This document shows, one piece after another, positions 16,041 to 25,300 of a stretch of DNA of 64,000 nt. Source of the DNA: [Clostridium] aerotolerans DSM 5434 (GTDB taxonomy: Bacteria > Bacillota > Clostridia > Lachnospirales > Lachnospiraceae). Position numbers and translations under genes: made by a program. The stretch lies in assembly GCF_000687555.1 (NCBI RefSeq), contig NZ_JHWJ01000002.1, forward strand, positions 396,334 through 460,333. Direction: 5' to 3'. A model generated the notes under the pieces. It saw nothing but the letters and a program-made list of their open reading frames with translations, ran no database searches and was not told the origin of the DNA. Positions within the stretch are counted from its first letter, which is position 1. Each line of letters opens with the position of its first letter.

Positions 16041-18806
16041 TTGGCAAAGGAAAAATCATGCCATAAATTTATTTATAAAATACCCAGCAAACGACTTTCT
16101 CAGTCGGACTGGAAATTATCACTGCCGCTGCAAACGGCAATCAGGAATAAAAATGATGTAGTAGCACTTGGTGACAGCCAGCTTTTGCGCTGGATTTGTG
16201 AACTGAATGGTATCAAGGACTTAGATCAGGAAGTAAGAGATACTCAATCACAAATAAAACATCAAAAGAAATTACCAAAAAGCGAGGAATCCAAAAATAA
16301 GATCAAAGAATTATACAAAAAGCTGTATTCCCTTCAATACCAGAAGGATTATTTTTGCATGATCATGAATACCAAAAAAGACTACGTAAGAGCAAACAAA
16401 GGATTCACCATCAATCAATACCCTTACCGCAGACTGGTGGGAACAAACGGTGGCATAAAAAAATCCACCATCACTTATATAGGAAGTCCCATATACGAAG
16501 AAATAAAAAAACGTATGGATAATGGAAGGGATTTAAGTAAACCTTTGATCCCCGCCAAGCTGGAAGCTTATCAGGCTTTAATCTGCAGCAGCTCTACTCC
16601 TGTCTCCATGCCACGGATTGCCGTAGTAAAGGATTGCAATGTAACCTTTAAGGAAGATGTAATTCTGATTCAGGACGGAAACAGTGACGAACCAGAGATG
16701 AGCCGCGAAAAAGACTACAAAATAAATTACTGCGATTCCGACGGCTATGGACTGATGTCACCAGAATATTCCAGGATTGTAAATAAGGAGCTTTCCGGAG
16801 ATTCCTCAAACGAGAATACCATCTCCGGAATCAACACCCGCTTTGCCTGGACCAAAGGAATGCTCTTTACCTTTGACTTTAATGAGTTTGCTCAGAAAGT
16901 GAACTACGGAGATTTTACCTTTCAGGATGCCTGGGGGACGTTACGTGATGTCAGGGATTATGATGTTTTACTCACTACTTCGATGGTAAAGCTATGGGAT
17001 TCCTATGACAGCCTGGAACACTTTTTACAATGCTCCAAGGAAAACCATTATGAGTTTTCCGTTTCAAAGACAACTCCAGACAGGCTGGAACATGTGAGAA
17101 ATGCCAACTATCAGTTTCTGCAGACCTTTGAATTAACGGACGATGAGCTGTATCAGCTTTGCGAGCCTACCATCCGAGAAATTAAAGATGTATTGTTTGA
17201 TGACTGGAGAAAAACCATTGTATTTTTAAAAGGAATGAACTTAAATGAGCTTCAGTCCGAACAATGGGAGCATGATTTTGTAAAAGCTCTTATGATAGAT
17301 AAGCGCATGGCAGAGGACCCATTTGTAGTAGGAAAGATCCACAGCATGATAAGAAAGCGAATCCAGATGGCTGCCAAAGGGTCCATTAAACTGCCCGGAA
17401 ACTTTGCCATGGTATGCGGGGACCCCTACTCTCTTGCCCAGTCCATCTTCGGGCTTCCAGTATCCGGACTTTTAAGGCAGGGAGAGGTTTACCATTCCTA
17501 TTGGAATCAAAGGGGTGTCGATGAGATTGCCTGCTTTCGTGCTCCCATGACCTGTCATAATAACATCAGAAGGCGAAAGGTTGTACATAACAGTGAAATG
17601 GATTACTGGTATCAATATATACAAACCGGAATGATTCTTAATTCCTGGGATTCCACCTGTGATGCCTTAAATGGTGCAGATAAAGACAGCGATGCCTTTT
17701 TTACTACCAATCATCCGATTATTGTAAAGAACACAAAGAATGCTCCCACCATTGAATGCGTCCAGAAACGAGCCGAGAAAGTAATTCCAGAGGAATCCCA
17801 TCTGGTGCAGGCAAATTTTCTTGCTTTTGGAGATGAGATTGGTTCCACTACCAATAAAATTACTGCCATGATTGAATTGCAATCCGGTTTCCCAAAAGAC
17901 AGTCTGGAATATCAGACATTGGAATACCGAATTATGTGCGGCCAACATTATCAGCAGAATTCCATTGATAAGGCCAAAGGTATCCTGTCAAAACCAATGC
18001 CAAAGCACTGGTATGATAAGTCTGCCTGCAGAGCCCTCCCGGAGAACAGCGAGGAAGAGAAAGCATATAAAAAGATATGTCTTGAAATCTGTGCCAATAA
18101 AAAGCCTTATTTTATGAGATACATCTATCCTGAACTCATGGCTGAACACAAAAAGTATATCAATGACAGCAATAAGAAATGCATTCGTATGTTCCAAATG
18201 CCATTGGAAGAACTCAAACAAAATCCTGCTAAAACAAAGGAAGCATTAGAATTTCTTAAATATCACCAGGAGGGATTGCCAGTAGGAAATCAGTCCTGTA
18301 CCGTAAACCGTATCTGCTGGCTCTTTGAGCAGGAATTTCAAGATGTTCTTCAAAAACAAAGAGCTGTATCTGCTTTTAATTATTCCATCTTAAAATCGGG
18401 AGCACCCTATAGCAAAGGGGATTATAAGAAGATTGAGAAAATAAAAGGAGAATATGACCTGGAGGTGAAAAATTATCAGCAACAGGCGAAGACACAGCGA
18501 TTGGATAAAGATGAAGTAAGTATGAACCGAACTTTGCTCATTCAAAAATTCAAAGCAGCCTGTGAAGTCATCTGCCCCAATGAAAAAGAGCTTTGCGACA
18601 TTTTGCTGGATATGTGCTATACCACCGATAAATCGAAGCAGTTCGTCTGGGACAACTGCGGAGAGACCATTATTAATAACTTGCTGAAAAAGAACGACTA
18701 CGTTATCAATTACCCGGTGCTGACGGAAGGTCATGGGGAATTTGAGTACGCCGGGGAGTCATTTATTATGAAACAAAGGAAGCAAAGGGAGGATGAAGAG
18801 TCATAA
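16041..18806 (+). CDS. Two-barrel RNA polymerase related to eukaryotic RdRP/QDE-1 and phage YonO
   Basis: A 921-residue protein with the ordered motifs of single-chain double-psi beta-barrel polymerases: SDGYGLMSPE at about 233-242 (RdRP DGxGxxSP), a RFAWTKGML segment near 275 (RdRP R-x4-KG), GNFAMVCGD at 453-461 in the first-barrel region, FRAPMTCHNNIRR at 499-511 (RdRP RNPxLHPGDIR), and the catalytic triad DKDSD at 547-551. The spacing of the last two matches QDE-1-like enzymes. Known relatives such as SP-beta YonO and crAss-like phage polymerases are DNA-dependent and transcribe phage genes. The TTG at 16041 lies six bases after AAGGGGGG and is chosen over an ATG at 16020 without a ribosome site. 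The C-terminal 280 residues are not assigned. Probable role: transcription of the tail genes. Confidence 0.85.
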   Translation: MAKEKSCHKFIYKIPSKRLSQSDWKLSLPLQTAIRNKNDVVALGDSQLLRWICELNGIKDLDQEVRDTQSQIKHQKKLPKSEESKNKIKELYKKLYSLQYQKDYFCMIMNTKKDYVRANKGFTINQYPYRRLVGTNGGIKKSTITYIGSPIYEEIKKRMDNGRDLSKPLIPAKLEAYQALICSSSTPVSMPRIAVVKDCNVTFKEDVILIQDGNSDEPEMSREKDYKINYCDSDGYGLMSPEYSRIVNKELSGDSSNENTISGINTRFAWTKGMLFTFDFNEFAQKVNYGDFTFQDAWGTLRDVRDYDVLLTTSMVKLWDSYDSLEHFLQCSKENHYEFSVSKTTPDRLEHVRNANYQFLQTFELTDDELYQLCEPTIREIKDVLFDDWRKTIVFLKGMNLNELQSEQWEHDFVKALMIDKRMAEDPFVVGKIHSMIRKRIQMAAKGSIKLPGNFAMVCGDPYSLAQSIFGLPVSGLLRQGEVYHSYWNQRGVDEIACFRAPMTCHNNIRRRKVVHNSEMDYWYQYIQTGMILNSWDSTCDALNGADKDSDAFFTTNHPIIVKNTKNAPTIECVQKRAEKVIPEESHLVQANFLAFGDEIGSTTNKITAMIELQSGFPKDSLEYQTLEYRIMCGQHYQQNSIDKAKGILSKPMPKHWYDKSACRALPENSEEEKAYKKICLEICANKKPYFMRYIYPELMAEHKKYINDSNKKCIRMFQMPLEELKQNPAKTKEALEFLKYHQEGLPVGNQSCTVNRICWLFEQEFQDVLQKQRAVSAFNYSILKSGAPYSKGDYKKIEKIKGEYDLEVKNYQQQAKTQRLDKDEVSMNRTLLIQKFKAACEVICPNEKELCDILLDMCYTTDKSKQFVWDNCGETIINNLLKKNDYVINYPVLTEGHGEFEYAGESFIMKQRKQREDEES

Positions 18807-19678
18807 TTATTTTAAATGAAAAAGAATATGTGGAACATTTACTGGAAACAAACCGGCCAGACTTAACAAAAACCTATCAGACCTTAAGTATGCTGGCAAG
18901 ATATTATTTTCATATGAAGAGGCTGGAGAACAAAAGGAATAAGGAAAAGCTTCATATATTTATGGAAGCTCACTATCCTAAATATAATCCGGTTGACTGG
19001 TCTGAAACAATAGAATCCTGTGTGAACCGTGCTCCCAAATATCCCCTATGTCTTTGTGACGGCATCTGGATTACAGATCAGGAGATTAGCACCATTGAAG
19101 GCATCTCCGACAAGGTATTGGAGAGGCTGGCTTTTACTCTTTTATGCCTTGCCAAGTACGGGAATTTTAGGAATAAGGAAAATAATAACTGGGTGACAAA
19201 CAGCGACAGTGAGATTTATAAGATGGCCTGTATTACCACCAAGGCGTATGACAAGGATATCCGATTTCATAAGCTAAGAGAGCTGGGACTCATTGAATTT
19301 GCTAAGAAGATAGATAATCTAAGTATTCGTGTACTGTTTGCAGATGAGTCCGAAAAAGGCAGCGTATTCATTGGGGATTTTAGAAAGCTTGGGTATGAAT
19401 GGAGAGTTATGAAGGGTGAGAATTACATCAGATGTGTTAAGTGCGGCATATTGGTGAGAAGAACTTCTTTAAATAGGAAGTACTGCACCGACTGTACCAA
19501 ACAAAATCCTTATTACTCTCCCATTGGAACTAAAAAGATAACCTGCATGGACTGTGGAGCCACGTTTGAAGCCGGGGCTGCCAGCAGAGAATGCAGATGT
19601 GAACCATGTAAGCTGAACCATAAAAGAGAAATTCAAAAGATGAAAACGAGACGATATCGCAGCAAAACAATGGCGTAA
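18803..19678 (+). CDS. Zinc-ribbon protein coupled to the RNA polymerase
   Basis: About 290 residues. The N-terminal two thirds are helical (NEKEYVEHLLETN; ERLAFTLLCLAKYGN), with a winged-helix-like part near 130-180. The C-terminal 85 residues carry CxxC pairs (CVKCG, CTDC, CMDCG, CRCEPC) that form two zinc ribbons, then a basic tail. Nucleic-acid binding and a role as polymerase partner or promoter-recognition factor are inferred. No ATG lies in a good place: the first GTG (18830) has no ribosome site, whereas AUA at 18803 or AUU at 18806 lies well spaced from GGGAGG (18788-18793) and overlaps the polymerase stop. I give the extended start as the more likely one; the conservative start is 18830. 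Confidence 0.65.
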   Translation: MIILNEKEYVEHLLETNRPDLTKTYQTLSMLARYYFHMKRLENKRNKEKLHIFMEAHYPKYNPVDWSETIESCVNRAPKYPLCLCDGIWITDQEISTIEGISDKVLERLAFTLLCLAKYGNFRNKENNNWVTNSDSEIYKMACITTKAYDKDIRFHKLRELGLIEFAKKIDNLSIRVLFADESEKGSVFIGDFRKLGYEWRVMKGENYIRCVKCGILVRRTSLNRKYCTDCTKQNPYYSPIGTKKITCMDCGATFEAGAASRECRCEPCKLNHKREIQKMKTRRYRSKTMA

Positions 19679-19931
19679 CCCAGCTCATTTTAGAGGAGCT
19701 CCTAAAAATACCATTACGAAACCATTGATTTTGCGGCTTTTTATAAGAACATACGTTCGATTGTAATTTTACTAATATGGAAAGGTACAAAGAATCCATT
19801 CCTTTCTCATAACACTCCTTGGCACCGGTGGTCCGATTGACCTTGTCGTCGGACTGCCGTTTATTTGTACCGGTTGAGAGTATGACTAAAATTATGGAAT
19901 TATGTACATTTATCAGAAAGAAGGTATTACC
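19679..19931 (+). promoter_or_regulatory. Structured control region before the tail genes
   Basis: A 253-base gap between the polymerase block and the tail genes. It contains a LexA-type box (19747-19758) and a base-paired stretch (GGCA 19821-19824 with TGCC 19855-19858; GTCCGA 19831-19836 with TCGGAC 19849-19854). No good sigma-A promoter could be assigned, so transcription may come from read-through or from a promoter of the island's own polymerase. Confidence 0.5.
19747..19758. promoter_or_regulatory. LexA-type box before the tail operon
   Basis: GAACATACGTTC, exact GAAC-RNRY-GTTC. With its left flank it repeats, in inverted orientation, 16 bases around the box at 14565. It sits 174 bases before the first tail-module start codon. 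Confidence 0.75.
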
Positions 19932-20321
19932 ATGAAAAAACGCATTTTTCCAAACGTGGATCATTTGATAAGTGAAATAATCTCACTGGCTGATTCTTCT
20001 TCCCCTTCTGTTCAGGAAATTAATATTGTAGCCGGATACGTACCTCTATGCTCTATATTAAATGCAATCGTGAAAAACAGCGATTACCAGCTCTGCAACG
20101 TAAAGCTAAGCGATTTCCATGTGGATGGATACAGAGACGAATACATACTTACTTTATCTGACAAAAGAATATGGTGTCAGGAAGCAAAGAATGACAAAGG
20201 ATACTTATGGGTGGATGGAATTTTAACCTATGTCCATTCCGATTGCAGTAGCGCATTCGTAATAAAGAACAGGGAACAGCCTATGTTAGAATTTGAATTT
20301 ATTTATGAAGAGGAAAAATAG
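19932..20321 (+). CDS. Tail-module protein 1, unknown function
   Basis: A 129-residue acidic protein starting MKKRIFPNVDHL, with no membrane segment and a mixed alpha/beta look. I do not recognise a family. The ATG at 19932 follows AGAAAGAAGG by about seven bases and is preferred over an in-frame ATG at 19902 with no ribosome site. It is the first gene after the structured control region, and the next gene starts four bases after its stop, so the two are translationally coupled. By position it may be a head-tail-connector substitute, a tail terminator or a regulator; the sequence does not decide. Confidence 0.6.
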   Translation: MKKRIFPNVDHLISEIISLADSSSPSVQEINIVAGYVPLCSILNAIVKNSDYQLCNVKLSDFHVDGYRDEYILTLSDKRIWCQEAKNDKGYLWVDGILTYVHSDCSSAFVIKNREQPMLEFEFIYEEEK

Positions 20322-20325
20322 TTCT

Positions 20326-21147
20326 ATGAAATTAGATTACGGAACACTTATCAGCATATCACCTTTGGAGCTAAAAAATGGCCTGAGCATCCGCTCTCCC
20401 CTGCTAAGAGAAATTGGGGCCCTCACCTTTCCGGTTTACCAATCCTTCCTTGGCGTTTTACTACTGGACATTGAATCCTATTACAGTGGGATGGATAAAA
20501 ATGGGCCGGATTATTTTACAAACTATTCCCACCAGGAAAAGCAAACCATTTGCCAGATTCGAGAGGAATATAATCATTTAACCCTGGAGGAAAAGGAAGG
20601 AATTTTGCCCATAGACATTTTCTCCTATGATACAAAGCTTTTAAAAAGCGTAACAGAGGCACTGTCCTTTTTTCTGGATTGCCGCCTAAGCTATTCCCAT
20701 GAACATAAGGGATTTATTGCAATCGATGGAAAGAGGTCTGATTGCCAAATGCCAAGGGAGATTTATTCTCTGGTTACAGAGCTCATTTTGCAGCGAAATG
20801 GCATCTTTCCTTCCAAAACAGTCATAGAAAAGCCAAAATTTAAAAGCGAAATGGCAAAAAAACTATATTACCGGGCCAAAGAGGCAGAACAAAAACGAGA
20901 AAAGAGCAGAGATAACAGTGCAAGTATGGACTTGCCCAATATTTTATCTGCGGTTGCTGCCAGACACCCTTCCCTAAACATGTTAAACATATGGGATATT
21001 ACAGTCTATCAGCTATACGATCAGTTTAAGCGGCTGCAAAATAACACACTCTATGACATACAATCCATGTCAGTGGCCGCATGGGGAGATAGTAAGAACA
21101 ATTTCGACCCTTCTCAATGGTACAAAAACTTAAACACCGAAAATTAA
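20326..21147 (+). CDS. Tail-module protein 2 (possible tail assembly protein)
   Basis: A 273-residue soluble protein starting MKLDYGTLIS. The C-terminal region holds a pattern (NIWDITVYQLYDQF, then WGD and a final WYKN) of the kind seen in some siphophage tail assembly proteins; I make this link with low certainty. A Lys/Arg/Glu-rich linker near 185-205 separates it from the N-terminal part. The ATG at 20326 lies about ten bases after AAGAGGAAA, which falls inside the previous gene. It directly precedes the tail tube-like gene. Usually assembly chaperones lie between tube and tape measure, so this position is unusual. Confidence 0.5.
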   Translation: MKLDYGTLISISPLELKNGLSIRSPLLREIGALTFPVYQSFLGVLLLDIESYYSGMDKNGPDYFTNYSHQEKQTICQIREEYNHLTLEEKEGILPIDIFSYDTKLLKSVTEALSFFLDCRLSYSHEHKGFIAIDGKRSDCQMPREIYSLVTELILQRNGIFPSKTVIEKPKFKSEMAKKLYYRAKEAEQKREKSRDNSASMDLPNILSAVAARHPSLNMLNIWDITVYQLYDQFKRLQNNTLYDIQSMSVAAWGDSKNNFDPSQWYKNLNTEN

Positions 21148-21203
21148 GATTTGCAAATTTGTAAGTCTTTTTTTTATATTTCAAAAATCAGGAGGATTTT
21201 ATT

Positions 21204-21932
21204 ATGACAAACATGAACAAAGCCAACAGAACTTGCTGTGACGTGGATATCAGAGTGTTAAAGACACTGGCTCCATATCTCTTCTTTGAGGACGCAAACG
21301 TAACCACATTTGGTTTTACAGCAGACGAGACCTATGCTACCAGCAAAGGTGCGAAGAAGATCGCTTTCTCAAACCCAATGGACGGCACAATGACAATTGA
21401 AGCACAGGTAAAACCATTTAAGCTTTACGCTTTATTATCTGACGGTGTCATTGATACCACTGCTGTTGTTGCAGAGAGAAAGACCATTTCCAGTACTACT
21501 GCTGGAGAACTCACTCTTCCAGAAGGCGTAAAATCTGGTTCCGTATTTGTATACGAGGAAGGTGACTTTGGCGGTAAAGCCGTACAGGGAACTTTGGAAG
21601 GTAATAAATTCAGCGCTGCCGGCATCTTATCTGGCAATTCCTATGAAGTAGGTTATTTAATCGCCAAAGAAACCGGCGTTCAGAAAATCAGCTTTAACAA
21701 CAAAAAGAATCCACAGGATTACTACATCACCATGAAAACAGTAGAAAAAGATGAAAGCGGCGTGATTACTCCTTACCTCATTACAGGCTATAAGTGCAAG
21801 CCGAAAAAGGCCCTGGACTTAAGCTTCTCTTCCAGCGGTGACGCAGCTACTGTAAAAATTGAATTTGCCTGCTTAGAAGATAAGGATGGCAACGTTGCTG
21901 ACATGGTAGAGTACATGGAAGTGGAAGCATAA
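21204..21932 (+). CDS. Tail tube-like structural protein
   Basis: A 242-residue beta-rich protein without signal peptide. It has two long conserved halves around a Gly/Thr-rich middle (about 85-150), as expected for a siphophage major tail protein, and sits upstream of the tape measure gene. It has a strong ribosome site (CAGGAGG), and an intrinsic terminator lies 69 bases past its stop, fitting a protein needed in many copies. Codons are better adapted (AAG, GAA, GCC rich) than in its neighbours. No sheath protein gene is beside it, so the tail is predicted non-contractile. The call rests on size, composition and position rather than a clear signature. Confidence 0.6.
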   Translation: MTNMNKANRTCCDVDIRVLKTLAPYLFFEDANVTTFGFTADETYATSKGAKKIAFSNPMDGTMTIEAQVKPFKLYALLSDGVIDTTAVVAERKTISSTTAGELTLPEGVKSGSVFVYEEGDFGGKAVQGTLEGNKFSAAGILSGNSYEVGYLIAKETGVQKISFNNKKNPQDYYITMKTVEKDESGVITPYLITGYKCKPKKALDLSFSSSGDAATVKIEFACLEDKDGNVADMVEYMEVEA

Positions 21933-21969
21933 GGTTTTCGTTTCACGATTGAATTAATTCAGGTCTAAC

Positions 21970-22041
21970 CGATTGTAGTTTGTGTTATTTATAACACTTA
22001 GGGAATAACGAGTCCGCTACAATCGTTATTCCCTATTTTTT
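21970..22041 (+). terminator. Terminator with overlapping alternative pairing, tube to tape measure gap
   Basis: The stem GGGAATAACG (22001-22010) with CGTTATTCCC (22024-22033), followed by TATTTTTTT, is a strong intrinsic terminator. CGATTGTAG (21970-21978) can instead pair with CTACAATCG (22017-22025), which takes the loop and first bases of the terminator's 3' arm; a small hairpin GTGTTA-TTTA-TAACAC (21982-21997) lies between. This layout could let read-through be adjusted. It would limit transcription into the tape measure gene relative to the tube gene. Confidence 0.75.
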
Positions 22042-22057
22042 TGCATAAGGAGACGTT

Positions 22058-22273
22058 ATGAAATTTTATTCTTTAGAAGAAGCAAAATCCGTTTATGGAG
22101 AGGAATCCTTAATTCCTATTTCCTCCTTAAAACAGATTATATTTTACTGTTCCAACGGACTTCAGCCAGAATTCATCTGGGAATCGGAACGACAGGAAGG
22201 AAAAATCGTCGCCTGGTTCCACAAGGCAAAGAGCGAGCTGATCTATAAGCGCTGGCAGGAAAATAAACCGTAA
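22058..22273 (+). CDS. Small tail-module protein between tube and tape measure
   Basis: A 71-residue soluble protein starting MKFYSLEEAKSVYGEE, rich in Trp and Tyr. The ATG follows AAGGAGACG closely, 24 bases after the terminator stem. It stands where tail assembly chaperones stand in siphophages, but I see neither a slippery sequence nor a second overlapping frame, so the classical frameshifted G/GT pair is not present. Function unknown; a chaperone for the tape measure protein is a positional guess. Confidence 0.55.
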   Translation: MKFYSLEEAKSVYGEESLIPISSLKQIIFYCSNGLQPEFIWESERQEGKIVAWFHKAKSELIYKRWQENKP

Positions 22274-22324
22274 CAAAACCGTATCTCACCAAATCTCCCA
22301 CCTATATATAAATGAGGAAAATCT

Positions 22325-25300
22325 ATGGCAGACAATGATTCTATGTTAAAACTTACCGCTGCTTTGGACAAAGCCAAGAGTACAAAGCAGCTGAATCAGG
22401 ATATAAAAAACATAGAGAAAACCATCAACCAGCTTCACCTGATGGCAAAACTCTATCAAGGGGAAAGCAGAACGCAATTAAATGCTTCCATAAAAGAACT
22501 GGAAAAAAAAGTAGATGTCATCCGTTTAAAAGCAGAGATTGACAATAAGAAATTAAAAGCAGATTTAGACCATGCATTAAGCAATGTTTCACTAAAAGAG
22601 ATAAAAATCAGCGAACAGGGAATGAAAGTCTCGGCTATGAAAATCGCCCAGAGTCTAAACTCTGTTTTATCTAAATATACCATTTTACCAAAAATCGATT
22701 TAAAGCCAGAGGGGTTCAAAAAGGACCTTACTGGTATTCAAAGTAAAATAAACTCCGTGACTACAGCCTTTGAACTGGCAAGGACCGGAATTGTTAAATT
22801 TAAGCAGTCTACGGCCACCTTAAAAGAAATTTCTTCTATTCTAAACGATATTTCAAAAGCAGCTGGAATGAGCCGGGAAGAAATTAAAAAGTTAGGAAAA
22901 GAATCATTTCAATCTGCCGGAACTTATGGAGCCTCCGCCAAGGACTATCTCCTAAACGTCCTTTCCATGGCAAAAAGCGGGTACGGCTCTGTTTCCAAAG
23001 AACTGGGAGAACTATCCCTGTTAGCCCAGTCTCTGGGGTCTGTTTCTGCAGCGGCTGCTGACAGCTTTATTAAATCTATGGATACTGCATACCAATACAG
23101 CGGCAGTGTAGATAAACTTACCACGGCTCTTGAGGGCGTTATCTCTGTATCAATGCAAAGCAAGATACCACTGTCTGAACTTACCACCGCTATGGAAGCA
23201 AATGCCGAATCAGCTGCAAAGGCAGGCATTGGAATCGACCAGCTGACTGCTGCAGAAGCAACTCTTATTGCCTCCTCCAGCCAGTCAGGAGCTTTCGTGG
23301 GGCAATCCATTCAATCCGTTTTAGACCAGCTGAACCGTATGAATCAGTCATCACAGCAGCTGACAGAGCCAATCAAACGCCTGGAAGAAATGGCAAATGC
23401 CTACTCTTCTATCTCCAGTCAGAACGATGTTTCTATGTTTGGGGATATAGATAGTCAGGAAATGTCTAATCCTATTAAAGTATTGTTAGAACAATGGAGT
23501 CTGTATGAACAGCTTCTTTCTAATTATTCCAACGGCAGTCAAGCAGCCATGGAAGCAGCCATCTCTTCTGCTTCTACTTGGGAAAGTCAGCTTATTTCCC
23601 TTCAGAATTCATGGGATTCATTTATTTACTCATTGACTAGTCAAGATCAGTCATCGGGAGTTGGGTTATTTCTGGAGCAAACGCTTGTTAGCTTAGAAGC
23701 GGTTGAAGAAAACTTGAAACAGATACCTCAGATGTTAGAAGGGATTAATGGGTCACTCTCTTCCGTTGATTCGGTTCAGATATCTTCTTCTAATGATAAT
23801 ATTGATTCCTCAGAGAAAAAAACAGCTTCCATAAAAAACGCTTTTAGTTTCGATTCGATTAAAGGTTCTGTCAATGATTTTAAGGATATATCTAAATCAG
23901 TTGATGAGTTGGAAGAGAAACTAATAAAAGGCCAATATTCAACCGATTCATTTGCCGAATCTATTGCTAAGAATCAATCGACTCTTAAAGATTATTTTTC
24001 CAAAGTCAAGGAGGGTGACCGGTCCTTAGAAAGTTATCAAAAACACCTAAAGGATTCAGGAGTACAGACTGATGTTTTACGTCTTAAATCTATTTTGCTT
24101 GGTGGCGTCTATTCAGCAGCTATTGCGGTTGGAGTACAATTAGCTACTGCTGCCTTAGCCTATTTAGGCCAGGCCATCTATGAAAATACCCATAAAATGG
24201 AAGTTGCTGCAGATGCAGCAAGAGAATCAGGACAAGCACTTTCAGAGATTCAGTCAAAAATCCAATCCATTAACAGTGAACTATCCAGTACAGCGGAAAA
24301 GATAGATCTGTTAAATAGCAAAGATAATCTGTCTCTTGTGGAACAAGAAGAATTAGAAAATCTAAAAACATATAATGAATTGCTGGAACGTCAGCTTGGT
24401 ATTACTAGGGCGATGGAAAATGAAGCTTCAGAGAAAGCCCAAGGAGACTCCCGTAAATTTTTTAATACAGAGCAAAAGTACAAAGTTGTAGATGATGTTA
24501 TATACGAACCTCGATCTGATGGCTTTATGGGTTCAACCTATATAAGTCCTAAATATTATACAGGAAATCCAATTGAAAAATTACAAAGTAGTATGGACGA
24601 ATATGAAAGTATCAAGCAAAAAATAGAAACAAACCAAAAAGAGCTTGATCGAATAAAAGAATCAGATTCCAACTACGGCAGTAATAATACTTACATGGAA
24701 TTAACTGCAACTACTAGTGAAATGCGACGCCTTCTTCCGGATATGAAAAAAAGTATTGATACTCAAGTTCAGGATATCTACGATTCCAGTAAAAATCTTG
24801 ATCCAGAAAAAGATAAAGATTTAATTACAAAAGCTTTTGCTGTTATGGATTCCTATATTCTTAAATTTAATGGTCTAACCCCAACCGAAAAATTTGATAA
24901 ACAATGGAATTCTGAAGAATTTAAAAAATCAAAGGCGGAGTTAGAATCAAAAGCAGTGTCCGGAACTCTAACTGCTAAAGACATTGATGAAAACGTCGAT
25001 TTTGCTAAGCTGAAAGAAGTATCGGGTAAAACTGCGGAAGAATTAGTGGAGTATATTAATAGTATCTTTTCTGATGAAATCGACCAGAAAAAGGATGAGA
25101 CGTTCAAAAATGCCATCTCTCAGCTACCAGCAAATGAGATGGAAAAATACGTTAACCTCCTAAATTCAGGTGATCTTAACGAAAAGTCCATTGAATCGTT
25201 TGAAAGCTTAAAGAAGATTATGGGCGACACCAATATCAGTGCCGAAGATGCGATTAAAAATATTAAAGAAGCGTCTAAAGGCTATGTCACTACTCCTGAA

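Noticed and set aside
19530..19964. Minus-strand frame of 144 residues
   Set aside because: Antisense of the zinc-ribbon gene end and the LexA-containing gap; no ribosome site and no sensible domain.
21933..22325. Programmed frameshift pair of tail assembly chaperones
   Set aside because: Only one small frame (71 residues) is present and no slippery heptamer with overlapping second frame is seen.
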